Below, in pieces: positions 35,977-47,512 of a stretch of DNA of 64,000 nucleotides. Source of the DNA: Chalara sp. BL73 (taxonomy: Eukaryota > Ascomycota > Leotiomycetes > Helotiales); contig CAKJVC010000049.1 of the NCBI GenBank assembly GCA_918026815.1, forward strand, positions 682,001 through 746,000. Direction: 5' to 3'. Numbering within the stretch: the first letter of the stretch is position 1; each line of letters opens with the position of its first letter. A program made the translations under genes and the position numbers. A model generated the notes under the pieces. That model ran no database searches and was not told the DNA's origin. It was given only the letters and a program-made list of their open reading frames with translations.

Positions 35977-38107
35977 TCATGAGCTACCCTCATTCAGACA
36001 AAATAAATCCTCAGACTTAAGCCTAACTTGCGACTTCACCTCGGCTTCGTCTTCACATCCTCCAATTTCCCGTCTGAACACTTTGCTGTATTCCAAGGCC
36101 TCATTGGAGAGCTTTATATTATCGGTCTGTTCGCCATCAAAACTTATGATGGGAACATCTAATAGTTGGGGAAGGGTTCCCTCGAATGGAAGGATGCTAA
36201 GGAGCGACTTCCTCGCCAGCGTCGTTTCCTTTTGCTTTTGCAGTATCCGCAACTGTCGTGCCGGATCGGCTGTAAGGATAGATCCTGAATCTTCTGGCTC
36301 TAGTTCCTCAGCATACTCCTCTGGAGCTTGATATAGTTCGGTGTGCATAGTCGCTAAGGCTTCCGTGTTCTGGAAGTTTGGATATAACATTGTATACCCG
36401 CGCGTACGTGCTAGCTTCAAGATATGCTCCAACCAGGATGGGTAGGACTTGCTGATGAGCTTTTTGTTCAGAGTTGCTGGGGTTGGCAATAGGTGTTGTG
36501 AGGAAAGCAGGTGAGATACAAAATCATGTAACTCAACCCATTTTTCGCCGAAGTATAGAGCGGCATTGCTATTTGGTGATTGCCAAAGGAATGATGTAAC
36601 TACCGGTGACTCCTCACTATGAGAGTTGTTGTTCAATGGGGGCTTAAACTTGGTTTTATCGTCTAGAAATACTTCCGGCAATTCGAGGCTAATACCAAGC
36701 ACGTTCTCATGTCCGTCATACTTATTTGCGGAGTATTTATATTCGAGGATGCTATACTTAAGATAGTGAAAGAATAGCGGCGATAGTTCGGTTTGTGGAG
36801 ATAGCACCAATACATGAGATGAGAATGGGTCCGCCGGCCAGAAGGTCTCTAAGAAACGAATAGAGTTCTCTTCTGGTGTTAAACCGCGCTGTGGAATACG
36901 GCGGTGTAGCGAAAGAAGACTGCCAGTCTTAGAATCCGTCTTCGGTGGCCATTTAAATGTCTCTAGATATCGCCTGGTGGGCTCATCCACATCATGCGGT
37001 AAGTCAATGGTCAACCGAGGTGGAGCAGAAGAGTAGAAGTCAGCTTGTTTCAGAGAGTTCAATAGTCTTATCAATGATCCCGATGAGGTTGGTGGTGCAT
37101 GGATGAGCATATCAACTCGAGCTTTGTCCCATGCTATACTAGGTTAGCGATGCGCGGCTGGCCGCAAGGTTTACTTACCACTCAAAGAAGCGCTGTCCAA
37201 TCTTGTAAGCCACAACATACTCTCTTCAGCATTTTCAGGCAGTTCGATAATAGTTCTGCCCAAGATTTGGGCTCTCCCCTTTAGCCCCTTTACAAAGAAA
37301 CCATCTTCGTCTCCAGAGCTATCGATGATGGTCGCTTGGGGATTCACATAAGTGTTGATATGGCTGAAGCCAGCAGACACAGAAACCTTCATACGGAAGT
37401 CCGAGCTAATGGGACTAAAGTCGGGCCTCGCATCATGAAACATTACGTCGCACTCTTTTGTAACTCCGTTTACTGTTCTCAGTAAATCCATGGATATATC
37501 ATCCCTGCCCATCAATGCAAAATGTACATAGTTTCTCTCTCGGCCGGCCATCTCACAAGCAAAAGGCAGTAAAATCGCAGCACTTTTCAGACTTGCAGCA
37601 GCAAAAAGCACATTTCTATTGACCGATTGCGAGCCCATTGTATCCGATGCCGCATGGAGTGTAGCTGCCAGCTTATAGAACTTGATTGGACCTCCATAAT
37701 CATAGACAGGCGCTTGTGGTCGAGCGCTACTCACAGGTTGGGAAGCCCGTTCTTGGTCAATGACTGGTGATGGTGCGGAAGGTTTTGTCTGGATTGTTTT
37801 CGTTGGGCTAGAGCCACGCTGGTAATGTGGTCTCGTTCTGGGCTGCTGTAAATCCTGCAGTACTATCCATTAGCCAAAGTAAGACAGAATAGAGTATGCT
37901 TACTGTGGGCATGTTCTTGAAAAATAAGTAGAAAGCTAACAATACAAAGGCGCCAATTGTTAACCTCTTCGCGGATCGTTTCTGCAGATGTGGCTGCACC
38001 CTCGGGCTCCAAGCCATTGACTTCTTTCCTGGCTTGTGGTCATCATCCTTCTTGCCCAATTCCTCGTCCCCTTGAAATAGTCGCGAAGGGGGAGGCATCG
38101 TGCGCAC
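35977..38107 (-). CDS. Type II membrane glycosyltransferase-like protein
   Basis: Three exons, 37904-38107, 37179-37854 and 35977-37133, with introns of 49 and 45 bp; 678 aa. The N-terminus is a short basic cytosolic segment followed by one membrane helix (LTIGAFVLLAFYLFF), as in Golgi type II proteins. The lumenal part begins with a Pro/Gln/Thr-rich stem, then a segment starting VYDYGGPIKFYKLAATLH. Conserved stretches are VDMLIHAPPTSSGSLIRLL, FLETFWPADPFSSHVLVLSP and a Tyr/Asn-rich segment near the end (YTMLYPNFQNTEALAT). This matches a fungal family usually labelled glycosyltransferase 2; the donor and acceptor are unknown. The AWDKARVD junction is fixed by the second splice. Confidence 0.65.
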
Positions 38108-39022
38108 TCATCATCGAGGGCTTCGAAGATGCGCAAAAGCCATGCGGCAGAGCGCTCGGAATCACTAATTAAAGCTATTCAGACAGTCGCGTAACGTTTC
38201 AGGTGCGCAGAATTATCAAACGATGCCTCATAAATACTGCGATGGTCGATAATTCACGTCCTGATCAAGATAGACAGACGAATATTGCGAGGTTAGACAG
38301 TCATGCCAAGCCAGCCACGGCATTGACAACGGGCAGCCTGTTCCACATTTAGCGTAGCCGCGTTTACCCCTTACATTACTGCCGAAGAGCCTCTACTCTA
38401 GCTATATGTGCTCTTGATCAAACCTCTAGGTGTAGCGTTTAGATTTCACAAGTATATCTCAGAACTCATTTTGCAGCTGCAGATCAGATAGTTATATCAC
38501 CCACCAGATCAGGCTGCAGCCAGGATAAATTACCAAACTGCAACATTACCAGTGCTAGCAAACTGAGCTTCTGGAAAACCATTGTCCCAGATCTTTAAGG
38601 TCTCGACCCTTAGAATGGTTCGCCCGTCCAGTCAAAGTCCAGGTAACGGGCCTTGAAATAAAGAACGTTGTATACACATTCTTTGGGAGACCGCTACCTC
38701 GAAGAAATTTATCCTTTGTGTGATCCTCTTATCGAAGAGACTTACCGCCACCAACCCCATGTGGTCAGGCATCAACAGTCTTGTATGGAGGTACCTCCTT
38801 TGTCATGGTATAAACTAGATGCCACAGAGGCAGACTAAGGGTCGCTCTCTATATGTACCACTATCTCCTCTCATCTCTATTTTATGCTCAATGTATCTCG
38901 ACACAGGAAGAGGTTTATCAAGTCATTATATCTCTCTGTTAACATGGTTTTAACATGTGTGTCGATGCCCTCTGCTACAACCTTTAATTCAGGATCGACG
39001 AATACTTGTTTACGCAAGCCCG
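38108..39022. other. Intergenic region
   Basis: 915 bp between the start of the glycosyltransferase-like gene and the hypothetical Q-rich protein. No gene seen. Confidence 0.4.
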
Positions 39023-39967
39023 ATGTTAGATTCTGTTAGTACTCGGAAGAAACTAGGAATTCAGCTCAAACTCCAGATACCTTCTAATCTACCAACGGAT
39101 GGTATAAACTTCGTGACCCCAAAAAGCCCTACTACTCATGCATGCTTGGGAGGAGCAGCTAGAGTTAGCAGATCAATGAATCTATTCCAATATCCCCAAA
39201 CACTCCAACTACTACGATACGAGAGACACTACCTTCTAGCTGCTCTGCAAACCCAGAACAATATAGCTACAGACCTTCTTAGACAGGTCGCTTCTCTGGA
39301 GAACATGTTTAGGTGTAATGAGCAGCCTCCCAAAAAACGTCCATTGAAAAAACAGTTGGGATGGTTGAGGTGTCGTATCAAAGAGGCAACCTATCAAGAG
39401 AAAGCTATCATAGCACAACTGAGCCACATAACTCAAGAAATTCAATCAAGGGAATGGTGTTCTCAAATCCTGCAAGTGCAGCAGAATCAGCTTCAGTATT
39501 CCCAAGCATTCAACAACGGCTTTGAGCAGACGAATTCTCGCGAGTTACGATCTCAGCTCGATCCATTGTCAGCAGTATTTGTACCCCAAGACTATGCAGT
39601 TCCCTTCTCAACCCAGCAAAGACCACCGCCGCATCAACAATGTACACAGAATATCCCCGATATAAATTACCATATCACTGAGCCAACCGTGGGAAACCTT
39701 CCAATGATGAGTACTTTCACGATAGAACAGAGCGTCGGCCGGCGGCCCAGAGGAAGGCCCCATCTCACACATCGCCGCTCCTCCATGAACAATGGCGAAT
39801 TTGATGTTTTGGCGACGCATACCCCAGTAATCTCGAAATATCGGAACCACAGCCTACCTGGGAGTCCTACATCTGAGTTTATCAATGGCAGCAAAGCAGA
39901 TCTGATAAGCCAAAATCAGAACGCAAGTGAGTTGGGATACTTTGACTTAATACCTCTAAAGGATTGA
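39023..39967 (+). CDS. Hypothetical Q-rich protein with AT-hook-like motif
   Basis: One uninterrupted exon, 314 aa from the first in-frame ATG (MLDSVSTRKK). The open frame extends upstream to 38957 without another ATG, so a spliced 5' exon is possible. Residues about 60-170 are helical and Gln/Leu-rich (LLRYERHYLLAALQTQNN, ATYQEKAIIAQLSHITQE), suggesting a coiled coil. Residues about 240-250 read GRRPRGRPH, similar to an AT-hook, which would fit DNA binding. I do not recognise a family and no function is assigned. Confidence 0.55.
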   Translation: MLDSVSTRKKLGIQLKLQIPSNLPTDGINFVTPKSPTTHACLGGAARVSRSMNLFQYPQTLQLLRYERHYLLAALQTQNNIATDLLRQVASLENMFRCNEQPPKKRPLKKQLGWLRCRIKEATYQEKAIIAQLSHITQEIQSREWCSQILQVQQNQLQYSQAFNNGFEQTNSRELRSQLDPLSAVFVPQDYAVPFSTQQRPPPHQQCTQNIPDINYHITEPTVGNLPMMSTFTIEQSVGRRPRGRPHLTHRRSSMNNGEFDVLATHTPVISKYRNHSLPGSPTSEFINGSKADLISQNQNASELGYFDLIPLKD

Positions 39968-40137
39968 GTTCTAAGATGAAAACTAGATTGCAGGGAAGTG
40001 TCAGGACTATACTGACGGCTGATAAGAATTCTGGGGAATAAAAAAGTAACCGTATTCGCTTTATTATGTACTCAGATTTGGTGTCCGAGCTTACAAGCAT
40101 TATTAGATATCAGAAGAAAATGCGCATACCACTTTCC

Positions 40138-40160
40138 TTTTTTTTTTTCCTTTTTTTTTG
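40138..40160. repeat. Poly-T tract
   Basis: Two T runs interrupted by CC between the hypothetical gene and the NECAP stop codon. On the minus strand this is an A-rich tract downstream of NECAP, possibly in its 3' UTR. Confidence 0.6.
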
Positions 40161-40195
40161 GGCGAATGCACACATTCAATTGTGAATCCCTGTTT

Positions 40196-40999
40196 TTATT
40201 GAAACTCGCCAAATTCACCGTCATCAAATCCCAGATCCTCTATCGATCCAGGTGGAGGTGTCTCGATGGTCTGGCTTAACCTCTTCTGCTTCCGGACTTC
40301 TTGAGCACTAGGTGGCGGAGGCAAAAGCCCTCCTCCTAGACTCCCGCCTGGAGGAGGTGGTAATGAGAATGCGCCTAAGTCTTTATTGCTCTCTTCACTC
40401 TTTCCTATGTTCCTCCTTCCAAGACCCTTTCCTCCAATGCTGACAGTAATCGTCTCGCCTTCCTTCAAGCTGAAGTCTTTCTTCTCCTCGACCTTTTCCT
40501 GTGCCTTTTCCACTTTCTTACCACCGCTCTTTCCAGAGTCATCGATCCCAAGTGTTTTCCTGACTTCTTGCAAAGAAACACTGAAATCAAAAGCTTCGCT
40601 CCTCTCCTCAAATCCAATGCCCAATGTCGCTTTCCTCCCTCCTTCTCCCTCTACCCTGATCGCAAAGAACCTCGATGAGTCTAGAACCTGCTCTACCACA
40701 CTCGCTGCTTTATATGGAGCGCCAGCAAACAGCTGTCCAGTCTTGGGATCCTCAAGCAGGATATCTGCCTTCACCGTTTCCTCATTGTTTGGTCCAGGAA
40801 TTGCGGTCTCTAGGATCCGCAGACGAGCTGTAAAGATCTGACGCTTGTTATTGTCTGCGGTCCAAGTTGCTGCTACATAGCCTTTCGTGCTGGTGAGGGG
40901 AGGGATGTTGTAAACATGGACCGCCGGCGCAATGAATAGAATACGCTGAATCGCATCCGCGGGGAGCTTTTTGCCTGTGGTGGGGTCGATCGACTCCAT
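40196..40999 (-). CDS. NECAP-like adaptin ear-binding coat-associated protein (DUF1681)
   Basis: Single exon, 267 aa. The N-terminal PH-like NECAP fold is recognisable in RILFIAPAVHVYNIPPL, KGYVAATW and SSRFFAIRVEGEGGRKATLG, then GFEERSEAFDFSVSLQEVRK. The C-terminal third is low-complexity, rich in Lys/Glu then Pro/Gly (SLPPPPGGSLGGGLLPPPP), and ends in DDGEFGEFQ. NECAP proteins bind AP-2 and accessory factors in clathrin-mediated endocytosis. The gene is divergently oriented to eIF2B alpha, with 360 bp between the two starts. Confidence 0.93.
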   Translation of the reverse strand: MESIDPTTGKKLPADAIQRILFIAPAVHVYNIPPLTSTKGYVAATWTADNNKRQIFTARLRILETAIPGPNNEETVKADILLEDPKTGQLFAGAPYKAASVVEQVLDSSRFFAIRVEGEGGRKATLGIGFEERSEAFDFSVSLQEVRKTLGIDDSGKSGGKKVEKAQEKVEEKKDFSLKEGETITVSIGGKGLGRRNIGKSEESNKDLGAFSLPPPPGGSLGGGLLPPPPSAQEVRKQKRLSQTIETPPPGSIEDLGFDDGEFGEFQ

Positions 41000-41359
41000 G
41001 ATTCGGAGCCGGGTGAGCTATGCAGTTGGGCAGGCAATACTTCTTGAAGTGACGGTGGCTATGTCTAGGGAGGGCAAGAGAATCTCAAACTTTTGCTGAA
41101 ACTCGACGTGGGATTAAGGTTATATTTCAAGGTTCAAGGACAGCAGTTGAGATTGACACAGCCTTGCTCTCCTCGGCACCAGCTTCTGGAGGAGGGGTGT
41201 TTAAGTGGGGCCATACACTTCAGTAACCCCTGTAGAACCTGCCCTGTCATCTCGCACATCCAGGTTACTAGGGATCACAAAACTTGATAGATATCAAATT
41301 CTACCGATTAACTGAATTCCCACCTTACTTTTAGAATCAAGAATCAAGAACCAAGAGTC
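41000..41359. promoter_or_regulatory. Bidirectional promoter NECAP / eIF2B alpha
   Basis: Both ATGs face outward from this 360-bp interval, so both core promoters and 5' UTRs must fit here. No clear TATA box was seen for either gene, as is common for housekeeping genes. Confidence 0.6.
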
Positions 41360-42730
41360 ATGGGTAGCGAAGCTCCTAGTAAGCAGCAGACCTCACTATC
41401 AGTTCAATACACTTTCGCGCCACACAACCTTAGCGGCACTAAGGCCATCGCGCAAGTTCACAAAATTCAGCCTTACTAACAAAAGACATCAGCAGCAGAA
41501 CAGACCTTCGAAGGAAGTTCTACACCACCACCTCTTCCAGGTCATCCGCCAGCATTGAACAGAATGGCAAGTGTTGGAAATGCTCTACCTCTGGGCAGCA
41601 GAGTCAAGGGTTTCGAGTAAACATTGTATTTTCTCTTTCACACAAAGACTGACTCATAGCGTAGTATCGTGAAGACATACCATCGATTGATCGCAGAGGA
41701 CCCTGATCTTACTATGCCAGTCGCCGCGATCGAAGCGCTCATTGAACTCCTTGCGCAAACTCACTCTGTCACCGTCTTCGAGACTCTCGACCTCATAAAA
41801 GCACAATCCGATTATCTCAAATCGCAGATCACGAATTCGATATCTTTGTCCGCCGGCACAGATCTTTTTCAGCAATACATATATACTTCTATGAAACCCT
41901 CCGCTCATGGAAGTTTCGAGGCTGTCAGACAGCATCTCTTGAGTAGCGGAAGACTATTCGTTAGCAGAGCTAAGGCCGCTAGAGAGCGGATTGCTACATA
42001 CGGTAGAAATTTTGTGAGAGATGGCAGCGTTGTCTTGACGCATGGAGGATCAAGAGTTGTAGGTGCCTTGCTCAGTAGAGCAGCGGAGGCTAGCGCTAGT
42101 GGCGGGAATGTGAGATTCAAGGTCATATATGTCCTAAACGAAGCACGGAGTACGGAAAGCAGAGCTGTAATCTCCACATTACGAGCCAAGGGTGTCCCTG
42201 TAGCGACAATATCAGAAGGTGCAATAGGATATGCTATGGGGAAGGTCGATATGGTAATTGTTGGGGCGGAAGGCGTGGTGGAGAACGGTGGTATTATTTC
42301 AAGGCTCGGCACATACCAGATTGCTATGCTGGCAAAAGCAGCAGGGAAACCATTCTACGTCGCCACTGAAAGTCACAAGTTTGTACGACTATATCCGCTA
42401 GGACAGTATGATTTAGGCGTTGATCAGGAAGTTATCAAGTTCACCACAGAAGACGATAGATTAAGTGAAGCTGAGAAAACGTTCACCTCCAGAACTCCTG
42501 ATGGGGAGGAGAAGAGGGAATATTTTCCCAGCCAAGTTGCGCCTGAGCGTGTCAAATCTACATCACCGAGCGAAGCGGTGGACTACACAGTAAGTTTCAT
42601 TTATCTTGTGTTAAAATCTGCATCCTAACAACATTACCAGCCTCCGGCATATATATCTGCCCTAATTACCGAGAATGGTGTTTTGACGCCGAGTGCTGTC
42701 AGTGAGGAGTTGATCAATGTCTGGTATTGA
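41360..42730 (+). CDS. GCN3: Translation initiation factor eIF2B subunit alpha
   Basis: Four exons: 41360-41378 (19 nt), 41493-41616, 41665-42589 and 42641-42730; 385 aa. eIF2B is the guanine-nucleotide exchange factor for eIF2, and the alpha subunit is the regulatory one that senses phosphorylated eIF2. Diagnostic segments are LTMPVAAIEALIELL, SISLSAGTDLFQQYI, VLTHGGSRVVGALL, FKVIYVLNEARST and MVIVGAEGVVENGG, ending in DYTPPAYISALITENGVLTP. The 19-nt first exon and second exon supply an N-terminal extension rich in Pro/Ser (GSSTPPPLPGHPPAL). The second intron must use the acceptor GCGTAG at 41661-41664 to give FDIVKTYHRL. The first acceptor is a tandem CAGCAGCAG. Confidence 0.95.
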
Positions 42731-43691
42731 GCCACAGCCTCGCCAGAAACAACTAAGGAGACCTCAGTGGACGAGGATTCGACCCAGATCATGTCATCTT
42801 TATATAATACAGTAGAAGTATTGAAGGTGATCAAAGAACGGCATCTGGAATCATGATAAATTTAAGGACATATCAAAAAGGTGAGCAGAATTGGAGGACT
42901 TACCTATTTCCTCATTCCCACAAATAGATAGGCCAGAGGTGGATATTAAATCTGGAGCAAGGCTTTCATGAAATTCAATCTAAGTGGTAGAGCTAAGCGT
43001 ACGCTAAATGTATGTAGGAGAAAGAAAAATAAATCAAAGCAAGCAATGCAATACAAGTCCCAGATTCCTTGGTCGTTGTCCTATATTTTTTTACGAATTG
43101 CGATGTTTCCATGAATCATGTAATCACAACTGACGTACCAAACGACTAGGCACATTGAAAATATGTTGGTCCACTGCCTAAAAGGGGCTTAAGCGAGTAC
43201 CAACTTGGCGTACCCCGAAAGCAGTCAGAACTATTGATATGGGAAAAAGCAATAAAAGTGCTGCTGACAAAATATGTAGATTCTGTGATCAGGTCACAAG
43301 GGAGGAAAATCTCTTTAAACGTGTTGGGGCATGAAACATATTAGGACGAAAAAAGGAAAAAACTAAAAAGATATACAAAAGTAGAGATTCGCTATTGGCC
43401 ACACACCCAACTACTGGGCTGCCAATCTGAGGCGTATGTGTGTGACAGAGCGGATGGAACGCCTCCTTTCCCCGCTCCGTAGCCGTACGTAGCTGTGGCT
43501 TTTCAATATATAAATGATTCGAAAATACACGCCTGCTCGGCGCTTGGGCGGCCACGGCCTTCTTCTAGCCGCAAGCTAGCTCCTCTTGGTGCACAACAGA
43601 GGCATTTTGGCCGGCGCTCGCTTGTGCGAGGAGAGGGGTGACGACTAACAATCCTCCGGCTTTTGCCTGACTCGTTTTGCTACGGTTGCTA
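42731..43691. other. Intergenic, no gene seen
   Basis: 961 bp of sequence downstream of eIF2B alpha with short uninformative open frames only. The MITE-like element begins at its right edge. Confidence 0.4.
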
Positions 43692-43797
43692 ACGTACTCC
43701 ATCGCCATTCTGGCCGTATCACCAACCTGGCCGCCCCAAAACACACCCAAAATCACGATTTTGGCATTTTTATATCTCAACTACTACTTTACTTAAT
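43692..43797 (+). repeat. Left terminal inverted repeat of the MITE
   Basis: Starts with ACGTACTCCATCGCCATT next to the TA at 43690-43691. It can be aligned through TCACGATTTTGGCATTTTT to TTAAT, and pairs with the right arm to form a long hairpin. Confidence 0.85.
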
Positions 43798-44024
43798 TCT
43801 ATAAAACTTTATATATATAACGATTTAACTGTAATTCTTATACATAGGTGAAGTTTGAGACCAATATGATTTATATCTATTTTAAAATATTAAAAAAAAA
43901 ACGAAATTACACGGATTATTTTAGCGTGAAATGCTATATTTAAATATTTATAATACTAAACAGTTTAAAATTGAAAACACTGCTTATTTGAATACTCGGA
44001 AAACTAAAATTTGAGTTTTGATTT

Positions 44025-44130
44025 ATTAATATAAATAATAGTTGAGATGCAAAAATGCCAAAATCGTGACTTTTGGTGTGTTTTGGGGTGGCCAAGTTGG
44101 TGATATGGCCAGAGTGGCGATGGAGTACGT
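44025..44130 (-). repeat. Right terminal inverted repeat of the MITE
   Basis: Reverse-complement partner of the left arm, ending GGAGTACGT directly before the TA at 44131-44132. Most differences from the left arm are C/T or G/A. Confidence 0.85.
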
Positions 44131-44383
44131 TACTGATTATTGTTTGATCTAGCTGACTAAGATGTGTTGCTGCAAAGCCGAGAAACATGCTTATTTAACT
44201 GAAAGTACCAGAAAATCCACATACGCGATTCACCGACGCCCCAAACGCCAAAAGAAATTGTTTTTATCCGTTTTCCTTTCATGTCCCTTATCTATTAATG
44301 TGTTTTCATATACCCAAATTTTCCAAATTTGTAACCTGTGACCTATGGTTAGGATGCGATTAGTATCAAACGAACTACACGAT

Positions 44384-46118
44384 TTATAGATCAGTTAATT
44401 TCGTCTTCACCATCTGAATATCAAGGCGTTGATCAGGTTCCTTTTCTAGCATGGCCGTGGTCAGCCAGTAGGCGCGAAGCTGGGACAAGCTGCCGTGACC
44501 ACATAAGATTTTGAAAGCCTCCATGAATGACGATGCCTCTAATGCGATATTACAGGAGCAGCCTTCGTCTGTATTTTCGAAACTACTCCACAGCCGTTGG
44601 CAGCCTGCAGAGCCCTGTCTGAATACCGCAAGCATAAGTGCAAAGCAGCATCCAAGCTGCCATACGTCGGAGCGAAGCGTACTTCCAGTAGAGTTTACTT
44701 GCTCTGGCGCCAGGTATGCATATGTACTCTTATTATAGTCCGTTGGATTTCCGTGCTTGAAGATTTTACTTATGCCTAAGTCTGCGATAACAGGTCGAAT
44801 GCCAGAGGGGCCAGCGTCGTAGAAGAGGATGTTGTCTGGCTTTAGATCTTTATGCTTGATGGACTTATCATGTAGGTAGCTCAAGCCGTCGGCTAAACCA
44901 CGAAAAATGCGGAGCACTCGTCGCTCCGTTTTATGGCTGCCTTGACTGAACCAAGGAGAGTCTTGGTGTCGCTTGGAATCAGTCTGATGAAGAAATTCGG
45001 AAAGAGTGTAAGGCGCCCAGGGATCCATGACAAGGTAAAAAGTACTTGGGCTGTCGGCTACTTGGTAAGCATCTAGAAGTCTAACAATGTTTGGGTGATC
45101 GCATATTTCAAGCATGCTCAGCTCTTTACGAACCGTGGCTTGGCTCTTTGAGGTATATATCCCATTGAGTTGCTTGACAGCAACTACGTTTCCCGTATTG
45201 ATGTTCTCTGCTTTATAAACCACCCCAAAACTGCCCGTACCGACTGTAGCTCCTATGACTTTTTTATATGGGACCTCGCTGCTCTTATCATAAGACTGGA
45301 CATTGAGAGGATCAAGGATAGTTTGAAGTCGTTCCATACAATCATTGGATAGGCATCTGGGGTATTATTAGCAATAGTAAAGTGAATCAATAGTAATATA
45401 AATCTTACAGGAATTTATCCAAAAATTCCTGAACATCGTCTCTCTCTGGGTACGGGTTCTCGGATGAGATTTCACTGTAATAAACATCTTCTGCAAATCC
45501 TGAGAGGGACTCTCCGAACGCAAATATTTGTGGTAGAAGATGTGTCTCTAATTCTCTTTCCGTGCGACAGCGTTTGTCCAACATGTATTGAGATTGGCTT
45601 TTTGACGTAATGTTCTTGAGTATTGCTGCTATAGCTATGGAGAAGCGTTGAAAGTCGTTGGATTGTTGAGCCACGGGATCGGCTTGTTTATGTCTTCGAT
45701 CTGGCCTCTCATCAATGGAACTTCGTGCGAGTTTCTTGTCTAGCATATCCAAAACCTCCACGGTTCTCCGTTTACACTCAGAAAGTAGGAGATCTAGCAT
45801 TTGCAGGTCGTATTCGTTGGAGTTCTCGTCAGGTTCAAACCCAAGTGTTCCGAGTCCACGCCATACTTGCTCCTGAACGAATTCAGATTGGCACAGCTTC
45901 CTTCCATCAACAAAATATGAGTTGTATTGCTGGATAGTTGCTTCGCAATACTGAGCCAGATCATGAACAGGGAGCGAAATACAAGGGTCAATAAGCTCTT
46001 TCATCGCCCACTTTTCAAGACGTTGGCATATTTCTCGTGTGGATTTAAATGTCTGAATGGCGTCTTGATATGCCTCGATAGTAAGATCCTTCATTTGGTC
46101 ATCGCGTTCTGAGACCAT
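44384..46118 (-). CDS. Protein kinase with unidentified helical N-terminal domain
   Basis: Two exons, 45409-46118 and 44384-45356, with a 52-bp intron; 560 aa. The first ~240 residues are polar, helix-prone and Gln/Glu/Leu-rich (ICQRLEKWAMKELIDPCISL, LDLLLSECKRRTVEVLDML) and match no domain I know. The kinase domain then has a glycine loop GTGSFGVVYKA near 276, VAVKQ Lys near 298, an alpha-C Glu, the catalytic loop HKDLKPDN (HKD for HRD), DLG in place of DFG, and YLAPEQ. All catalytic residues are present, so it is probably active as a Ser/Thr kinase. The join FL|CLSNDCMERLQ keeps the frame. The start is the ATG at 46118, since no upstream in-frame ATG exists. Its substrate is unknown. Confidence 0.75.
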
Positions 46119-47512
46119 TGTATTGTTATTCCGCCGAAAGAAATGTTGCGTAATTGACAAATTTGGTTATTGCTAGCAGGGAGAGAAAAAAGTTCGAGGA
46201 AAGTTTGGGTCATCATATCACACCCTGTTTATTTCAGGGGTGCGCGTTTCATCGCGAAAGCTATCCTTGCTATCTAACTCTGTCTACTCTTCTAGTAAGA
46301 AATTGCGTGTTGAAATTTGAATCAAATACTCGAAAAGTAAGTGAAATTCATTTTTATATTAGGACTCCGACGCTCAGCTATTAGTGGGTCATTATGGTGA
46401 TGCAATTTGTGTCAATAGCGACCCCGCAATTGCCTGACGGTTCGCAACTTCCCATTTCTATCCTTCGCCAAGTGTTCAAGCATCCACAACATTCGGATAC
46501 ACGGATATTCCAACAACTATTATCCAATTTTAGTAGTCACTGATGCCGACACTCACAGACTACACTATTGCAATCGAATAAACAGGTGCCACTTCTAGGT
46601 TCTAGGTTCTCAATTGACAAGGAGGACTATGTGTTGGTGCAGCACGTTATCACGATAAAATGTGTGAAGCAAGGTCAAATGCAGGATCGTCGTTGTCTCT
46701 AATCCATTTAGTTCCTTCTCACAAATGAATTGCTCCGCTAATGCTCTAGCTATGCTAACAAGAAGTTTGCTGCGCTGACGATGCTTACTATAGGTATGAG
46801 ACTATCTCATTAATATAGCAAGATATTTGATGTTCGCAAACGCCTTTTAATCGGAAAAACTAAGCTTTGCGTACGGTTGAATCGTAGTAAAACATCAGAC
46901 ACCATTTCCAAGAACTCAGACCAGTGTAAACCTAAACCAGATAAACAAATTTGAAGTAAACACTTGCAGGCACATATATATTCTGTGGAAGATCTAAAAT
47001 TTAGTCATAAAAAAGATGTCAAAAAAATTACAAACTTTTTACTCTCGAGATACAACTACATTCTAAAAGGTTGATGCTAGAATAATTCTAAACCGTTGAG
47101 ATGGCCCAGTTATCCTCAGCCTATAGTAAGTATATATTATGCGTATAATTAATTTTTAAACATAGACGGTACAAAATCCGTTAACAGAGCTCAGAACCGG
47201 CAGCTCACGTCGACAAGCCAGAGCAGGGCTCAAGAGGTAGCATGACTGATGATGCAGTCAACACCTGCTAATCATTTATCTGTGATGTAAGATCGAAACC
47301 TGAAGGGATCTCTCCTCGAAATTGCTTGAGCATGGAGGAAGCGCTTGAAAATTTAGCTTACCGAGATATGACACACCCCTGGCTCCGGACGCAGGCTAAG
47401 TTGCAGTAGAGAAATCCATCGATTTAGGTCTTTGGCTTTCTACGGGCTGCCAGCATCTATGTCTAGAGTAATACGTGCATTGAGAAAGTTCTCTCCAATT
47501 AGCCGATCTCAC
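46119..47512. other. AT-rich spacer, no gene seen
   Basis: 1.4 kb with AT-rich segments (for example 46950-47170) and only trivial open frames. It lies between the kinase start and the LRR-like stop codon. Confidence 0.4.

Larger units (their letters stand above)
43692..44130. mobile_element. MITE-like element, TA target site (Tc1/mariner type)
   Basis: A 439-bp element has long terminal inverted repeats. The left arm starts ACGTACTCCATCGCCATTCT and the reverse complement of the right arm starts ACGTACTCCATCGCCACTCT. The two arms remain alignable over about 106 bp with roughly a dozen mismatches, mostly transitions (counted by eye). A TA dinucleotide flanks each end (43690-43691 and 44131-44132), the target duplication expected for Tc1/mariner transposition. 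The interior is AT-rich and has no transposase, so it would be a non-autonomous element moved in trans. Confidence 0.85.

Noticed and set aside
42760..42790. GGATTCGACCC motif suggesting a minus-strand tRNA
   Set aside because: It lies just downstream of the eIF2B alpha stop codon and no cloverleaf forms.
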